A DNA stretch of 64,000 nt from Flavobacteriales bacterium (GTDB lineage: Bacteria > Bacteroidota > Bacteroidia > Flavobacteriales_F > PHOS-HE28), in NCBI GenBank assembly GCA_016699575.1, contig CP064979.1, positions 4,340,001-4,404,000 of the forward strand, in the 5' to 3' direction. Below the pieces are notes generated by a model. The model saw nothing but the letters and a program-made list of their open reading frames with translations. It did not search any database and had not been told where the DNA came from. Position 1 is the first letter of the stretch. Every line of letters begins with the position of its first letter. This document shows, in pieces, positions 17,094-25,685 of this stretch. The translations under genes were made by a program, and so were the position numbers.

Positions 17094-17989
17094 TTAGGCG
17101 CAGCGGTTTGTAAAGGTACTTTTGAGTGTGGTGGTGTTGTGGATGTCCTGTTGAACTGTGGGGAAGTCCGCGCGTGAGCCTGTGTAGTGGGCAGGGAGTT
17201 GTCCACATTTCAACAGGAACGCACGGGGCGATAAGCGCAGCAACGACCTGTGCGGGCGCTGGTTGTTATAGCGCCACATCCACTCTTGCGTGATGGTGCG
17301 TACTTGGTCCAGGCGTTCGAAGATCACGCATTGAGCACTTCGGTCCGGTACGTTTTGTTGAAGCGCTCGACCAAGCCGTTCTGCATGGGCATGCCCGGCT
17401 GGATGTAGGTGAAGGCGATCCCGTTGGATGTGGCCCATTCCTGCATGGCGTGTGCGATGAACTCCGGGCCATTGTCCATGCGAAGGCGTTCGGGCTTACC
17501 ACGCCAGGCGATCAGCTGGTCCAGCTCACGGATCACGCGTGCAGCAGGCAGAGAGGTGTCGACCGCTATGCACAAGGCTTCCCGGTTGAAGTCATCGATC
17601 ACGTTGAAAGTGCGGTACTTGCGACCGGTCACCAGCGCATCGCTCATGAAGTCCATGCTCCAAGTGATGTTCGGGCCGATGGGCAGCACGATCGGGTCCT
17701 TCACCCGCTCGGGCACCCGGCGCTTCGTACGCCTGCGCAAGTGCAGGTCCGCCTCCTTGTAGAGCCTGTGCACCCGCTTGTGGTTGGCCCCGGTCCCCTC
17801 AGTGACCATCTGGTCGAAGGTCAGACCGAACCCCCATGTGGGGTTCTGATCCACCACTCGCATCATGTGCTCGATCACTTCCGCATCGTTCTTCTCCTTG
17901 GGCGCATAGCGATACACGCTCGCACTCAAGTTCAACAGCTTGCAGGCCCGGCGTTCGCTGTACTGGCGCTGTTCGACCAGTCGGCGCAC
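17094..17989 (-). pseudogene. IS3-family transposase OrfB, frameshifted
   Basis: DDE integrase domain: the first Asp in TWSMDFMSDAL, the second in RLRMDNGPEF, and the Glu in MQNGLVERFNKTYR, all in the frame that ends with a TGA at 17324. The expected continuation (FERLDQVRTITQEWMWRYNN, then PHRSLLRLSP) is in the next frame down to 17094, so a single-base deletion near 17325 has separated the last helix. The 5' end of the frame overlaps orfA by the usual IS3 arrangement. Confidence 0.85.
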
Positions 17990-18012
17990 GACCTCTCGTT
18001 TGTCGTCCGGGC

Positions 18013-18279
18013 CTACAACTTTCCCTCGATGATCTCCTTGAGCACCTGGCGGTCCATCTGGGCCTCGGTGTACATCTTCTCAAGGCGCGCATACTTGGCC
18101 TTCAGCTCCTTGAACTCCTTGAGCTGGTTGGCGTCCAGGCCGCTGTACTTGGCCTTCCACTGGTAGAACGTCGGCTGGCTCACGCCATGTTCCCGGCACA
18201 CGTCCGAGACCTTCTTGCCTGCCTCATGCTCGCGCAGCATCGCAATGATCTGCGTCTCGGTGAATCTGCTCTTTCTCAT
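18013..18279 (-). CDS. IS3-family transposase OrfA
   Basis: 88 residues from the ATG at 18279 (the longer frame starts with TTG). MRKSRFTETQIIAMLREHEAG followed by VCREHGVSQPTFYQWKAKYSG is the helix-turn-helix of IS407-group OrfA proteins, and a leucine-zipper-like tail (LKEFKELKAKYARLEKMY) follows. It binds the IS ends. In active elements a -1 frameshift near its stop fuses it to OrfB. Confidence 0.9.
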   Translation of the reverse strand: MRKSRFTETQIIAMLREHEAGKKVSDVCREHGVSQPTFYQWKAKYSGLDANQLKEFKELKAKYARLEKMYTEAQMDRQVLKEIIEGKL

Positions 18280-18337
18280 CCTGATCAAGTTTAGGTGGTT
18301 CTACTTCCACCTGCACCTGTTTCAGGGGGTGCTTACA

Positions 18338-18366
18338 GGCTTTCCGCTGCAATCCGTCACGCAAAA
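18338..18366. repeat. Interspersed repeat, right part
   Basis: GGCTTTCCGCTGCAATCCG followed by TCACGCAAAA; continuation of the repeat cut at 17077 by the IS3-family element. The first four bases are the target duplication. Confidence 0.65.
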
Positions 18367-18376
18367 TCAGAGCAGT

Positions 18377-19579
18377 CTACCCTACAGGAAAGCCCACCGG
18401 GAAACCGTCAAAGAACTCCGGCTTGATCTTGTTCACGATTGCGTCATGGCGCTGTTGCCCTATGGCGACAAGCTCCTCCGTTTGGTAGTCATTCGCATCT
18501 CGGCCACTTACGCTGATATCCTCCAGCCATTGGTGGATAGTTCCGGCATTCTCCTTTTGATTGACGGCAAAGTCCATCATGCCCTGCTCCGCATAACCCA
18601 ACGAAGACCGGTAGTGGTCTGAAATAGCGAGCACTTCCCGCAATCCTCCATAGGTCAGAAACGCAGTAATGTCCGCACCATGCTGACAGGACATGATCAT
18701 GCGCGCGCGATTTGCAAGTGACTCGTAGGCCTTGTTGCCGTAGAGCCCAATACTTGATGACAGGAACATGTAGCCACTGATGAACAAGTGGAAAGTGTTG
18801 AGGTCTCTAGGTATTCGCGCAATCAGTTCACGTGAGAACAGTTGGGCAATGGATGACCCTACGGAATCCGCGAAGAGGGTGTCCCAGTATGCGCGCTTGT
18901 TCCGCACCCCAATGGACGATGCTTGAAGAAGGTGGTAGAACGCGTTGTCCAACTTGCCCAAGTACAGATAGCGCGAGCCAAGGCTGAAATGGACATACGG
19001 GTGAGCAACTGCTGTGTAACGGCCACGCACTTCCCCAAGGGCTTCGAGACTCCCGGCAGAAAAGAACTCTTGATTGAAGCGAGCGAACCATTCCGGTATC
19101 GCACCGCCACTCCCAGTCGCGGGACCAGTTTGCGTGCGACTGATGAGATAGGTCTCCATCACATCGCAGAAATCCTTGAGTTGCGCATACGTCCCGTTCG
19201 TCCTCATCTGTTGAACATGGGAGGCCAATAACGCCTGGCAATCTCCATAGTTCTGAGCTGAGCCAAAGCTTCCACGATGATTGGCTTGCATAGACTCCAA
19301 CTTCTGTCGAAGAATCTGGCCGTTGTCATAGGATAGATGTCCTCCTGCAAGGCCCTGCGCAATCAGGTTCAATCCTAACTCCATTCGGTTGCTCTTCATG
19401 TATGCCATCGAGAGCTTGTCGAAGACGTTGATGTTGGCTGGGTCATAGGCCCGAACGTCCTCGAGAATCTCACACCGGTCCTTTGGTGGCAACAAACTCA
19501 ACAGGGACATGACAGGTGGCTCCGAACCGAATCGGCGCTGTTTGAAATAACCAATGAAACCCAAGTGCTCTGCTCCCAT
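18377..19579 (-). CDS. Unknown helical-repeat protein, 400 aa
   Basis: I recognise no family. The ATG at 19579 is preferred to a TTG 18 bp upstream because an exact TATGTTTG -7 element ends 15 nt before it. The sequence is mostly helical; FDKLSMAYMKSNRMELGLNL and HFSLGSRYLYLGKLDNAFYH look like TPR-type helix pairs. There is no signal peptide or membrane helix. Codon and base use are visibly more A/T-rich than in flanking core genes. It forms a same-strand pair with the HEPN-like gene 90 bp upstream, and both lie between an IS element and RAYT debris, which suggests horizontal transfer. The C-terminus ends in a short repeat (GFPVGFPVG). Confidence 0.7.
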   Translation of the reverse strand: MGAEHLGFIGYFKQRRFGSEPPVMSLLSLLPPKDRCEILEDVRAYDPANINVFDKLSMAYMKSNRMELGLNLIAQGLAGGHLSYDNGQILRQKLESMQANHRGSFGSAQNYGDCQALLASHVQQMRTNGTYAQLKDFCDVMETYLISRTQTGPATGSGGAIPEWFARFNQEFFSAGSLEALGEVRGRYTAVAHPYVHFSLGSRYLYLGKLDNAFYHLLQASSIGVRNKRAYWDTLFADSVGSSIAQLFSRELIARIPRDLNTFHLFISGYMFLSSSIGLYGNKAYESLANRARMIMSCQHGADITAFLTYGGLREVLAISDHYRSSLGYAEQGMMDFAVNQKENAGTIHQWLEDISVSGRDANDYQTEELVAIGQQRHDAIVNKIKPEFFDGFPVGFPVG

Positions 19580-19594
19580 GACCTTCTGTTTACC

Positions 19595-19602
19595 CAAACA
19601 TA
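19595..19602 (-). promoter_or_regulatory. -7 promoter element (TATGTTTG)
   Basis: Exact match to TAnnTTTG on the minus strand, 15 nt before the ATG of the 400-aa unknown gene. Confidence 0.6.
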
Positions 19603-19669
19603 GTAAACCAGCTTCAATAAATGAGGCCTCCGCCAGGCTGACTGGCTACTTGGCATATGCCGCGAATGA

Positions 19670-20194
19670 CTACGGTCCGAAGAGAACCACCGGTGTGTAG
19701 GAAAGGATCGCATGCGCGCGAGCGAACATCGGTTTCATACTAGCAATATCGAGGACTTGGGCATCAAACACCTTTGCACCGTTCTGGTCCTCCGTGTACC
19801 GAAACGACGATGCGCTTGGCATCAACCTGATCAGACTTTCCATGCACATACACTCTGCTCGGAAGTAGGCGAGCGTGTCATCGTCCATCCTACCCTGCTC
19901 GACCACCAATGCAACGAACTTTCTGTGAAGCTTGCTTAGGTCATGTGTGTTCGCCATCTGTTGACCTGAAGCGTTCTGACCTTCTTGGATCATACACTGA
20001 ATATTGGCTTTAAGTCCAACCTCGAGAGCATGTCTCATCAAATACAGCAACGGGTAGCTGCAATGGTCGGCGGAAAACGAAGTCTGTTCAATCGCCCTGT
20101 ACAGATAATCGACCGCACGGGCATATTGGCCGAATACACCCATGAATCCTTGGGGGTATTGCCCCGGCCGTACTTCGAATTGACCTCTTCTCAT
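19670..20194 (-). CDS. HEPN-like protein, 174 aa
   Basis: All-helical protein. Its centre PLLYLMRHALEVGLKANI followed about 20 residues later by THDLSKLH resembles the RHxLExxLK...HDLxxL pattern of HEPN-type families found in toxin and defence modules. The classical R-x4-6-H RNase motif is not clearly present, so catalysis is uncertain. No nucleotidyltransferase partner is adjacent; the downstream gene is the 400-aa helical-repeat protein. TAAATTGG ends 4 nt before the ATG. The A/T-rich composition is shared with its partner, unlike the rest of the window. Confidence 0.6.
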   Translation of the reverse strand: MRRGQFEVRPGQYPQGFMGVFGQYARAVDYLYRAIEQTSFSADHCSYPLLYLMRHALEVGLKANIQCMIQEGQNASGQQMANTHDLSKLHRKFVALVVEQGRMDDDTLAYFRAECMCMESLIRLMPSASSFRYTEDQNGAKVFDAQVLDIASMKPMFARAHAILSYTPVVLFGP

Positions 20195-20198
20195 GACG

Positions 20199-20206
20199 CC
20201 AATTTA
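20199..20206 (-). promoter_or_regulatory. -7-like element (TAAATTGG)
   Basis: Minus strand, 4 nt before the HEPN-like ATG. Confidence 0.4.
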
Positions 20207-20219
20207 ATGCGACTGAGAA

Positions 20220-20345
20220 TCACCGGTTGAACCGGTCCCCTTTCCAATTCATCGGGTTGTCGCGCGTTGGGGCCTATCATTATCGGCCCGCCCCGCCACC
20301 GAACCGGTCGTGTCGCCAATTCATCGGGTTTTCGCGGATGTATTT
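20220..20345 (-). pseudogene. Two tandem RAYT 3'-end fragments
   Basis: The first (20220 to about 20265) encodes DNPMNWKGDRFNR-stop. The second (about 20285-20345) encodes a related end, IRENPMNWRHDRFGG. Both are C-terminal tails of REP-associated tyrosine transposases without their catalytic domains, stacked downstream of the larger RAYT remnant at 20404. They show repeated insertion or deletion at this spot. Confidence 0.75.
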
Positions 20346-20348
20346 CGT

Positions 20349-20362
20349 CCGCCGTACGGCGG
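20349..20362. repeat. 14-bp perfect palindrome CCGCCGTACGGCGG
   Basis: Lies between RAYT fragments and is followed directly (20366-20397) by a degenerate copy of the dispersed repeat (GGGCTTTCCACTGC). Confidence 0.6.
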
Positions 20363-20403
20363 CCTCCGGGCTTTCCACTGCTGTCCCTAACGCGAAATGC
20401 GGA

Positions 20404-20832
20404 TCACCGGTTGAACCGGTCCCCTTTCCAATTGGCGGGGTTGTCGGCGATGTACCTGGCGATGCGATTGTGTTCGCCGACATCGCGGATGATGCGTTCG
20501 AAATACCCACGTTGCCATATCGGGGTGCCGCGTGGCATCAACCCATCGCGCACGGCCTGCCGCGATACCGCGGCCTTGAACGTTTGCATGATGTGGCCCA
20601 ACGAATTTTTGACCATGATGGCGATCGGTGGTCGGCGGGGAATGTCGGAACCGTCCGGTGGCGGCGGTTCACCGGTATCGTAGGTGGCGGGTATTCGTAG
20701 GGGCGGCGAATTCGCCGCCCCTACCGCCCCGTCACCATCCAACGAACCGCCCGCCGCCACATCCGTGATCACGATGATCCCATGCACATGGTTGGGCATC
20801 ACCACGAATGCATTGCATACCACCATGGGCAT
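20404..20832 (-). pseudogene. REP-associated tyrosine transposase (RAYT), N-terminally truncated
   Basis: The recognisable part starts at MPMVVCNAFVVMPNHVHG, containing the His-x-His metal site of Y1/HUH transposases, and ends with RYIADNPANWKGDRFNR. The stretch WQRGYFERIIRD provides the conserved aromatic region. The N-terminal block seen in the copy at 24872-25499 (RSIRLKGYDYTRAGAYYVT) is missing; the frame upstream of 20832 is unrelated. A 28-bp palindrome sits inside the coding region. Confidence 0.8.
20697..20724. repeat. 28-bp perfect palindrome within RAYT remnant
   Basis: Centre GGCGAATTCGCC extended on both sides to GTAGGGG...CCCCTAC. A near-identical 28-bp palindrome lies at the equivalent place in the other RAYT copy (25165-25192). 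REP-like elements of this type are the usual substrates of RAYTs. Confidence 0.8.
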
Positions 20833-20938
20833 GACCAAACGCACCTTCGACAAGCACAAGGGCAGGCTCTTCCAGAAGCTTGGCGTGAACGAACGCCCCC
20901 GCGTCATGCGGATGTGGATGTTGTTCGGAAAGGCCTGA
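20831..20938 (+). pseudogene. Possible LuxR-type HTH fragment
   Basis: A plus-strand stretch beginning at the RAYT junction encodes MTKRTFDKHKGRLFQKLGVN followed by a short helix and stop. It resembles the recognition helix and tail of LuxR/NarL response regulators (the KTHRxxIFxKLGV pattern). No receiver domain is present; the RAYT remnant begins where it should be. Low certainty because the match is short. Confidence 0.35.
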
Positions 20939-21109
20939 GGCGCTGGTGTGGGTAAGGCAGTACCAGCACCGTGCACAGCCCGCGCTACTCGCCCGCGCGC
21001 AGGATGCCATGCGGTTGTGTTCCACCCCACGGTCCGGCGACCGCCTGGATCCATGTCCCTCGGTTCCTGCGGATCGGTAGCCCGTTGGGAAGGTTAAAGC
21101 TGCCTCGCG

Positions 21110-24004
21110 TTAACGCATGCGTATGACCGATCGTGTCCAACGTGATCCGTCACCAAGTTCAATGAGCACTTGATAGGTGCCCGGTGCGAGGTGATCAACA
21201 GTTAGTATGACCGGTTCGACCATCCACCGTTCCGTGCGCCCGACCATTCGACCGGCAGCATCCATGATCGTAACATCTACCGGGAGTTCGATGCCTTTAA
21301 GAAATATCGAAGCGTGATCGTGCATCGGGTTTGGAGCAATGCTGATGCCAGGCCCTTCATGCTCAGCGATCCCTGTGGTCAGAATAAGCTCACACGCGCT
21401 GGTATCCATGCATGTTCCGACGATCACCTCCACCGCATAGCTTCCGGAATTGCCGATGTAGCTCTGCTGATCCGCATTGGGGATGATCGCAAAGGCCGCA
21501 TTGCAATCGAGCCACTGGTACTGTGCGCCTGCTTCACCCACAGTGATGGTGTTGCCATTCGTCAGCAGGGCTACATCGATGTTCACGACCTGCACGGCCA
21601 CTGGTGTACGGGCGGCGCTTACCAAGCAGGTGCTATCCTGTGCGTAGTAGGTCTGGTCGGCGAACAGCACCGGCGTATTGAAACTGCTACCGCTGCCTAG
21701 CAATGTGCCACCCGTTGGGGCATTGTACCAGCGGATGCTACCTTCTCCTACAACGCTCAACGCAGTGGAACTGCCAGCACAGACCGATAGGTTCGCCGGT
21801 GGTGTGTTATCCACAGGAGCCGGTGGTGCGGTTGTACACTGCGCACCGCTAACGAAATTGGGATACTTGGTGGTGTTGACGAAGTAGGAAACGCCGGTAT
21901 GTGTGCCGTTCTGGAGCATGTTGATGTACGAGCCTACGTAGTCGGACGTATCGAGCCGGACCGGCGTGCCCCAACTGCTTCCCGTGGCGTTGTTGGCGCG
22001 TACATACTTCGCTCCTCCCACCGCGCTCTCGGAGTAGGCAATGGCCGGTGCGCCATCCACAACGGCCAGCGAAGAGTACAAACCGACAGTGCCGTTGCTC
22101 TGCACCGTCACCGGACTCCCCCACGTGGTGCCATTCGCAGCCGTGGCTCGTATGTACATCAGGTCTGCCGCAGCCAGGCGATAATAGGACAACGCGGGCA
22201 TGCCGCTTACTATGGTACTGGAGATCTGCCCGTTCGCTAGGCCATCGGGGTGCTGGAGCAAAGACCAAGAGGTACCTGCCGCATCCATTGCCGTTGTGAT
22301 ACTCAACCCGCTAAGATTGTTGAACACCAACATAGGCATCCCGCCAACATCCAACAACGCTAAGCCATTCTGGTTGCCACCATTGAGTTGGAACGGGTTT
22401 ACGGGCCAGGTGGAACCATCGGCATCCAATGCTCGCTTGTACCGCACGGACGTGCTGGCCCTGTATGCGAGTGCTGGCCAACCATCGATGACCGCTGCAC
22501 AGATGGCTCTGAAGTCCGAGAGCGAGTTTTCCACGAGGACCGGTGTGCCCCAAGTCGCGCCTAGTGCATCGTTCGCACGCACGCACATCACATCACCGAA
22601 ACCGAATGAACCAACCCGTCGGTAAGCGATCATCGGGCGGCCATTCGCTACGAACAGAACGCAAGCATCGGCACCGAGCACCCCGGGGTCCACATCCACA
22701 AAGCTGGACCAGGTGGTACCCGTGCTGTCCTGTGCCCGTATGTAGCGCAGGGTCGAATCCGTTGTATTCCAATAGGCCAAAGCGGGATACCCTTCCACAA
22801 TGGCTTGGCTCACGTTCAGGCCCACGGATGGATAGCTATCCATGGTGATCGGCGTGTCCCATGTACCGCTGCCTTGTGCATTCAGGGCACGCACGTACAC
22901 AAGGTCGTTCCCGCTCATTTCGTATTGCGCCACTGCGGGATGGCCATCCACCACCTCAAAGGCGATGTGCTGACCGTACTGCAACGAGGACGTGATGACC
23001 TGTGGCGGGTTCCATGCCGATCCGTTCACATTGGTCGCACGCGCATAGCGAAGATCCAAGTTGGTCACATCCATGTACGCGATCGCCGGCAACCCATCCA
23101 CTTCACGAAGTTCCGCGTACCACCCCAACGACACTCCGAAGATCGCATCCACCAGCACAGCTGACGACCAGGATGTGCCATCGGCGTCGTTCGCACGAAC
23201 GAAGCGTACATAGGGTGTTTGACCTGAAGGTGTTGTGGCTATCGCCACGCACGGTACACCGCCGATCACTTCCAAGGAAGCCGCATTCACGTTGTCAGCG
23301 TTACTCACTACCAACGACGTTGTGCCCCACGTATCTCCGTTCACGTCGTTGGCGCGGACGAAAAAGGGGGCACCGGCGTTCGTGTGGCAGATGGCCGGTG
23401 ATCCATTCACCACCTTCAGATCGGCATAGTACCCGGTACCCGCCACGCCACAGGTAACAGGTGCGCCCCAATCCGCACCGTTCGCATCGTTGGCGCGCAC
23501 GTACCGCACCCGGTTCATACTCTCGTCCCGGAAAGCGATGGCCGGTTTCCCATTGACCACCGCCAAGCTGGAGAATTGGGCAACGGACAAAGCGGCGTCA
23601 TACACCACCACGGGCTCTCCCCAAGTAAGCCCATCCGGATCGAGGGCGCGCACGTACATCAAATTCAAGCCGATATTGGAAAGGTAGGTGAACGCAGGAA
23701 AGCCATTGACCACGGCCAAAGAGAACCGGGTGCCGGCCAACGCCGAATTGAACAAGGCTTGGGGCTCGGCCCAGGTGGTCCCTTGCGCGTCCAAGGCCCG
23801 TACCCACAGGATGCGCTTGTGGACCTGATCCGCAGAAACGATGCAGGGCTTGCCGTTCACCACGGCCATGCTGTTGTACTCGCCGCCGCCGCCGCCGCTC
23901 CCACGGTAGTCGGGAACCTCTACGGGGGCGGACCAGAATTGAGCGTGAACGTGCAGGCTCAAAAGAAGGATCAGTAGGGTAATGGGTTGGCGCATGGACT
24001 GCAT
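21110..24004 (-). CDS. Large T9SS-secreted repeat protein
   Basis: 964 residues from the ATG at 24004 (MQSMRQPITLLILL...HVHAQ, signal peptide; an ATG three codons later is possible). Residues 25-740 hold about 15 repeats of 45-50 residues with the pattern YVRANDANGxxWGxPV...SLAVVNGxPAIAY, probably a beta-propeller-like array. Next come an Ig-like domain (NLSVCAGSSTALSVVG) and a second beta domain. The last 80 residues (ISIAPNPMHDHASIFL through PGTYQVLIELG) are a type A T9SS sorting tail. It is exported by T9SS and likely surface-bound. A beta-lactamase-type pseudogene ends just upstream. Confidence 0.85.
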   Translation of the reverse strand: MQSMRQPITLLILLLSLHVHAQFWSAPVEVPDYRGSGGGGGEYNSMAVVNGKPCIVSADQVHKRILWVRALDAQGTTWAEPQALFNSALAGTRFSLAVVNGFPAFTYLSNIGLNLMYVRALDPDGLTWGEPVVVYDAALSVAQFSSLAVVNGKPAIAFRDESMNRVRYVRANDANGADWGAPVTCGVAGTGYYADLKVVNGSPAICHTNAGAPFFVRANDVNGDTWGTTSLVVSNADNVNAASLEVIGGVPCVAIATTPSGQTPYVRFVRANDADGTSWSSAVLVDAIFGVSLGWYAELREVDGLPAIAYMDVTNLDLRYARATNVNGSAWNPPQVITSSLQYGQHIAFEVVDGHPAVAQYEMSGNDLVYVRALNAQGSGTWDTPITMDSYPSVGLNVSQAIVEGYPALAYWNTTDSTLRYIRAQDSTGTTWSSFVDVDPGVLGADACVLFVANGRPMIAYRRVGSFGFGDVMCVRANDALGATWGTPVLVENSLSDFRAICAAVIDGWPALAYRASTSVRYKRALDADGSTWPVNPFQLNGGNQNGLALLDVGGMPMLVFNNLSGLSITTAMDAAGTSWSLLQHPDGLANGQISSTIVSGMPALSYYRLAAADLMYIRATAANGTTWGSPVTVQSNGTVGLYSSLAVVDGAPAIAYSESAVGGAKYVRANNATGSSWGTPVRLDTSDYVGSYINMLQNGTHTGVSYFVNTTKYPNFVSGAQCTTAPPAPVDNTPPANLSVCAGSSTALSVVGEGSIRWYNAPTGGTLLGSGSSFNTPVLFADQTYYAQDSTCLVSAARTPVAVQVVNIDVALLTNGNTITVGEAGAQYQWLDCNAAFAIIPNADQQSYIGNSGSYAVEVIVGTCMDTSACELILTTGIAEHEGPGISIAPNPMHDHASIFLKGIELPVDVTIMDAAGRMVGRTERWMVEPVILTVDHLAPGTYQVLIELGDGSRWTRSVIRMR

Positions 24005-24599
24005 CGTTAGGTTGTCGGTTGAACGGTCGCTTGAAGATCCAACATGTGCGATCAATACACGCGAAGTAACAGAGAAACGACCCGATCCGCCCACACGGCA
24101 CTCCATCGTTGGAGTTGTTCGAGAGCACGATCACGGTCTTGCACTGATCGGGCAAGCGCAGCATGAAGCAGAAGTAGCCCCGCCAGCCGCTCGTGTGGTA
24201 GATCACTCATTCCGAAGCCTCATCGCCACGAACGAAGAAGTCATGGCCGTATCCGGAGGACGTTCCATCCTTCAGCAAGGGCGCGGTTGCGGCTTTGTCA
24301 CACACGCTCGGCGGAAGAAGCTGCGGTGATCGAAGCTCATTCTCCTACACAGCAAGAGCACGTGTGCTGGAGACCACGGTCACATCACCGACGATGGCAT
24401 CCTGATGGATCACTTGTTCGAATTCCTTCAGGCTATCCGGTTCCGGGTACCGGCCAAGACCTTCGGAATGGGCGTAACCTACGGCGAAGTTTTCGAGCCG
24501 CTCACCGGCCGAACGACATGTATTGTGCACCCGTGTGTGCTGGATACCTAGCGGCTCGAATATGGACGACCGCATGAAAGCGCCGAAGGACGTTCCCAT

Positions 24600-24853
24600 A
24601 TCACCACGATCCCATGCACGTGGTTCGGCATCACCACGAATTCGCCGACATCCGCATGCGGCATGTGTTCGGGGATTGCATCCCAACACCGTTGCGCCAA
24701 TTCACCAATGGGCGATCGGTGCATCACGCCATCCGCGATCCGTCCGAACAGGTGCAACCGGTCCTGCGTGCAAATGGTCAGGTAATACGCACCGACGTTG
24801 GCGTAATCGTATCCCTGCCAGCGGATGGGGGCGCGTTGTGGCAATTCGGACAT
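24600..24853 (-). pseudogene. RAYT N-terminal fragment
   Basis: Encodes the start of a REP-associated transposase: RWQGYDYANVGAYYLTICTQ, then VGEFVVMPNHVHGIVVI. It stops matching directly after the His-x-His strand, where the serine hydrolase sequence resumes. The catalytic tyrosine half is absent. Confidence 0.8.
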
Positions 24854-24871
24854 GGCATCCGAATATCGGCA

Positions 24872-25499
24872 TCACCGGTTGAACCGGTCCCCTTTCCAAT
24901 TGGCGGGATTCTCCGCGATATAGTGCGCAATGCGATCATGCGATGCCGCGTCGCGGATGATGGATTCGTAATACCCACGTTGCCATATCGGCATACCACG
25001 TGGCATCAAACCATCGCGCACGGCCTGCCGTGACCCCGGTTCGGGGACCGGGGGCGGCCTTGAACGTTTGCATGACGTGGCCCAACGATTTTTTGACCAT
25101 GATGGCGATCGGTGGTCGGCGGGGTGTTATCGTTCCACCGGGATCATCGGTCCGGCCGGGATCCGTAGGGGCCGCGAATTCGCGGCCCCTACCATCCCCG
25201 CCCGATGATCCGAAATCCACCGACGTTCCCGCCGCCACATCCGTGATCACGATGATCCCATGCACATGGTTCGGCATCACCACGAATGCATCGCACACCA
25301 CCATCGGCATGTGTTCCGGTATGGCATCCCAACACCGTTCCACGATGTTGCCCATGGCATTGGGCACCATCACGCCGTCCGCGATATCACCGAACAACGG
25401 CAACCGGCCCTGCGTGCATACCGTGACGTAATACGCCCCGGCGCGGGTGTAATCGTACCCCTTCAAACGGATGGATCGGCGATGGAAACGGTCGGCCAT
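24872..25499 (-). pseudogene. RAYT transposase, frameshifted
   Basis: The N-terminal half is intact: RRSIRLKGYDYTRAGAYYVT, then CDAFVVMPNHVHGIIVI. After IMVKKSLGHVMQTFKAA a G/C palindromic insert (CCCCGGT...ACCGGGG, near 25034-25055) shifts the frame; the expected tail (a WQRGYYESIIRD-like region to NWKGDRFNR) continues in another frame to the stop at 24872. Both RAYT copies end in the same inverted repeat CACCGGTTGAACCGGT. Confidence 0.82.
25165..25192. repeat. 28-bp perfect palindrome within RAYT copy
   Basis: Centre CCGCGAATTCGCGG with GTAGGGG / CCCCTAC arms. It encodes GREFAAPT in the disordered loop of the transposase. Homologous to the palindrome at 20697-20724, with compensating changes that preserve pairing. 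Confidence 0.8.
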
Positions 25500-25521
25500 G
25501 GCAACCCGAATATCGGCATCG

Positions 25522-25541
25522 GGGCCGGATATATCCGGCCC
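25522..25541. repeat. 20-bp perfect palindrome
   Basis: GGGCCGGATATATCCGGCCC just upstream of the RAYT start and flanked by CTACC. Probably another REP-like unit. Confidence 0.7.
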
Positions 25542-25544
25542 TAC

Positions 25545-25685
25545 CGTTGCCACACGGGCGTGCCTTGGGGTAACAACCCATCGCCGTAGGCCAAACGCGT
25601 AACGGCGGATTTGTACGACGCCACGATCTGCCCCAACGCACCGAGCGGGATGCCCGGCGGTTTCCGCGGATCCCGTAGGGGCGCG
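25545..25685 (-). pseudogene. Fragment of a second RAYT type
   Basis: Encodes LGQIVASYKSAVTRLAYGDG followed by LPQGTPVWQR, the middle of a RAYT lineage different from the other copies. It joins the serine hydrolase at about 25685 and is cut by the palindrome at 25541. Confidence 0.65.

Larger units (their letters stand above)
17078..18337 (-). mobile_element. IS3-family (IS407-group-like) insertion sequence
   Basis: 1260 bp. The ends are inverted repeats: TGTAAGCACCCCC at 17078 and its complement ending at 18337, with the TG...CA tips of the IS3 family. A 4-bp direct repeat GGCT (17074-17077 and 18338-18341) flanks it, the target size usual for the IS407 group. It carries orfA and orfB on the minus strand. 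orfB has a frameshift, so the copy is probably inactive. It landed inside a dispersed intergenic repeat. Confidence 0.9.
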
